Source: Serinus canaria (lineage: Eukaryota > Chordata > Aves > Passeriformes > Fringillidae). From it: a stretch of 64,000 bases of DNA. A program made the position numbers and the translations under genes. Under the pieces are notes generated by a model that saw only the letters and a program-made list of their open reading frames with translations, ran no database searches and was not told the origin of the DNA. The stretch covers positions 50,821,174 through 50,885,173 of the forward strand of contig NC_066315.1 in NCBI RefSeq assembly GCF_022539315.1, written 5' to 3'. Of the stretch, positions 63,420 to 64,000 are shown in pieces; within the stretch, counting starts at the first letter, position 1; every line of letters starts with the position of its first letter.

Positions 63420-63547
63420 AATTCTGCAAGTGTTCGTAGCAAAGTCCTGTTCTGTGGATCTTTCTTCAGGTGATCCACTACAGCTTGAACTATGATTGTG
63501 TTGTTGTACAGATCTCCAGGCCACTCTTTTATTAGGGTTGCAAACCC
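63420..63547 (-). CDS. VPS41: VPS41 exon (human 475-516), first in the window
   Basis: One hundred twenty-eight nt, 42 codons plus 2 nt of Leu517. It reads GFATLIKEWPGDLYNNTIIV and on to LLRTLAE. Differences from human are conservative (K for R, TI for SV, V for R, P for S). Acceptor cttttag, donor gtgagt. The preceding exon lies beyond the right edge of the window. Confidence 0.95.
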
Positions 63548-64000
63548 CTAAAAGTATAAGAGATTGTAACAGAAATAAAAAGAATGGCCTAAGGAGCATT
63601 TCAAAACATCAAAGCCTCAGCTAAGCCTCTGAGATTATACCTGCTGTCCTTAACCTTCAAGGAACTTTCATGTGCCCACAGACATGTACAGTGGAGAACA
63701 CAGATTTTCCTTCTTAGGACAATGTTATTATAATTCATAATGCTGAGTCTCAGGTGCTGTAGGCTTTGTTCGTCACCTCAACCACTTATGCTACATTAAA
63801 AAACCTAAAAATAACAGTCAAATAATCAGTCTTACAGTATTTGCATGCTTTGAAGAATATTCTATTTATTCTCTTAAAATTAAAATTCAAGTTTTAAATA
63901 TTGTCATTTTTCTGGAACTGTCAATTGATAATCTGTTTTAATACATCAGAGAATTTGCTGTCAGAATTCTTCACCGCTAAGGGTATTTGGCTGGCAATAA

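Larger units (their letters stand above)
43185..64000 (-). other. VPS41: VPS41 gene, 3' half (12 coding exons, right edge truncated)
   Basis: VPS41 is a subunit of the HOPS tethering complex, which drives late endosome-lysosome and autophagosome-lysosome fusion; it also acts in AP-3-dependent regulated secretion. The twelve exons here total 1,143 nt, giving 380 codons plus stop. They align to human residues 475-854 without any gap, and every junction has AG/GT and compatible phases (2,0,0,0,0,1,1,0,1,1,0). They cover the end of the TPR-like region, the clathrin heavy-chain repeat (about 568-712) and the C-terminal RING-H2 (about 791-839). The N-terminal WD40 half lies right of the window. Introns range from 107 bp (60,893-60,999) to about 6.7 kb (47,345-54,005). 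CR1 and SINE insertions are confined to introns. The gene looks fully functional. Confidence 0.95.

Noticed and set aside
1..64000. CRISPR arrays, operons, insertion sequences or phage features
   Set aside because: Spliced vertebrate genes, CR1, SINE and LTR elements identify nuclear DNA, and no regularly spaced direct repeats were seen.

Overview
The window is vertebrate nuclear DNA, most likely from a passerine bird. Three things point there. There are several CR1 (chicken repeat 1) LINE fragments. There are several retroviral LTRs, three of them with clean target-site duplications. At about 53.4-53.6 kb there is a tRNA-Ile-derived SINE with a CR1-like tail, the architecture known from passerines. 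The species assignment is inference; the bird assignment is strong. No operon, CRISPR array, IS element or other prokaryotic feature is present.

Layout. (1) 1-14,247 is the beginning of AMPH intron 1 (gene on the minus strand). It holds CR1 copies, one solo LTR and an unassigned GC-richer block at 5.6-7.9 kb. (2) About 13.6-14.58 kb is a CpG island with AMPH coding exon 1 (14,248-14,316, minus), its presumed 5'UTR and promoter. (3) 14.6-43.2 kb is intergenic DNA with solo LTRs (21.1-21.6, 29.3-29.7 kb), further LTR candidates, a defective minus-strand endogenous retrovirus (about 32.8-36.7 kb) and one isolated plus-strand exon-like frame (30,957-31,092). (4) 43,185-64,000 is the 3' half of VPS41 (minus strand). 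Twelve coding exons were placed with splice signals and compatible phases. They sum to 1,143 nt (380 codons plus stop), matching human residues 475-854 with no indel.

AMPH and VPS41 are neighbours on the same strand in mammals too, so this is conserved synteny. AMPH acts in clathrin-mediated endocytosis (membrane curvature). VPS41 is a HOPS-complex tether for late endosome/lysosome fusion. Both are membrane-traffic genes, but nothing here suggests co-regulation.

I found no convincing new biological system. The most useful leads are the orphan exon-like frame between the two genes (possibly a CFAP144/FAM183 relic, weakly supported), the clustered and partly deleted retroviral insertions at 32-37 kb, and a few strong palindromes. 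All repeat identities come from reading the sequence, not from a database search.
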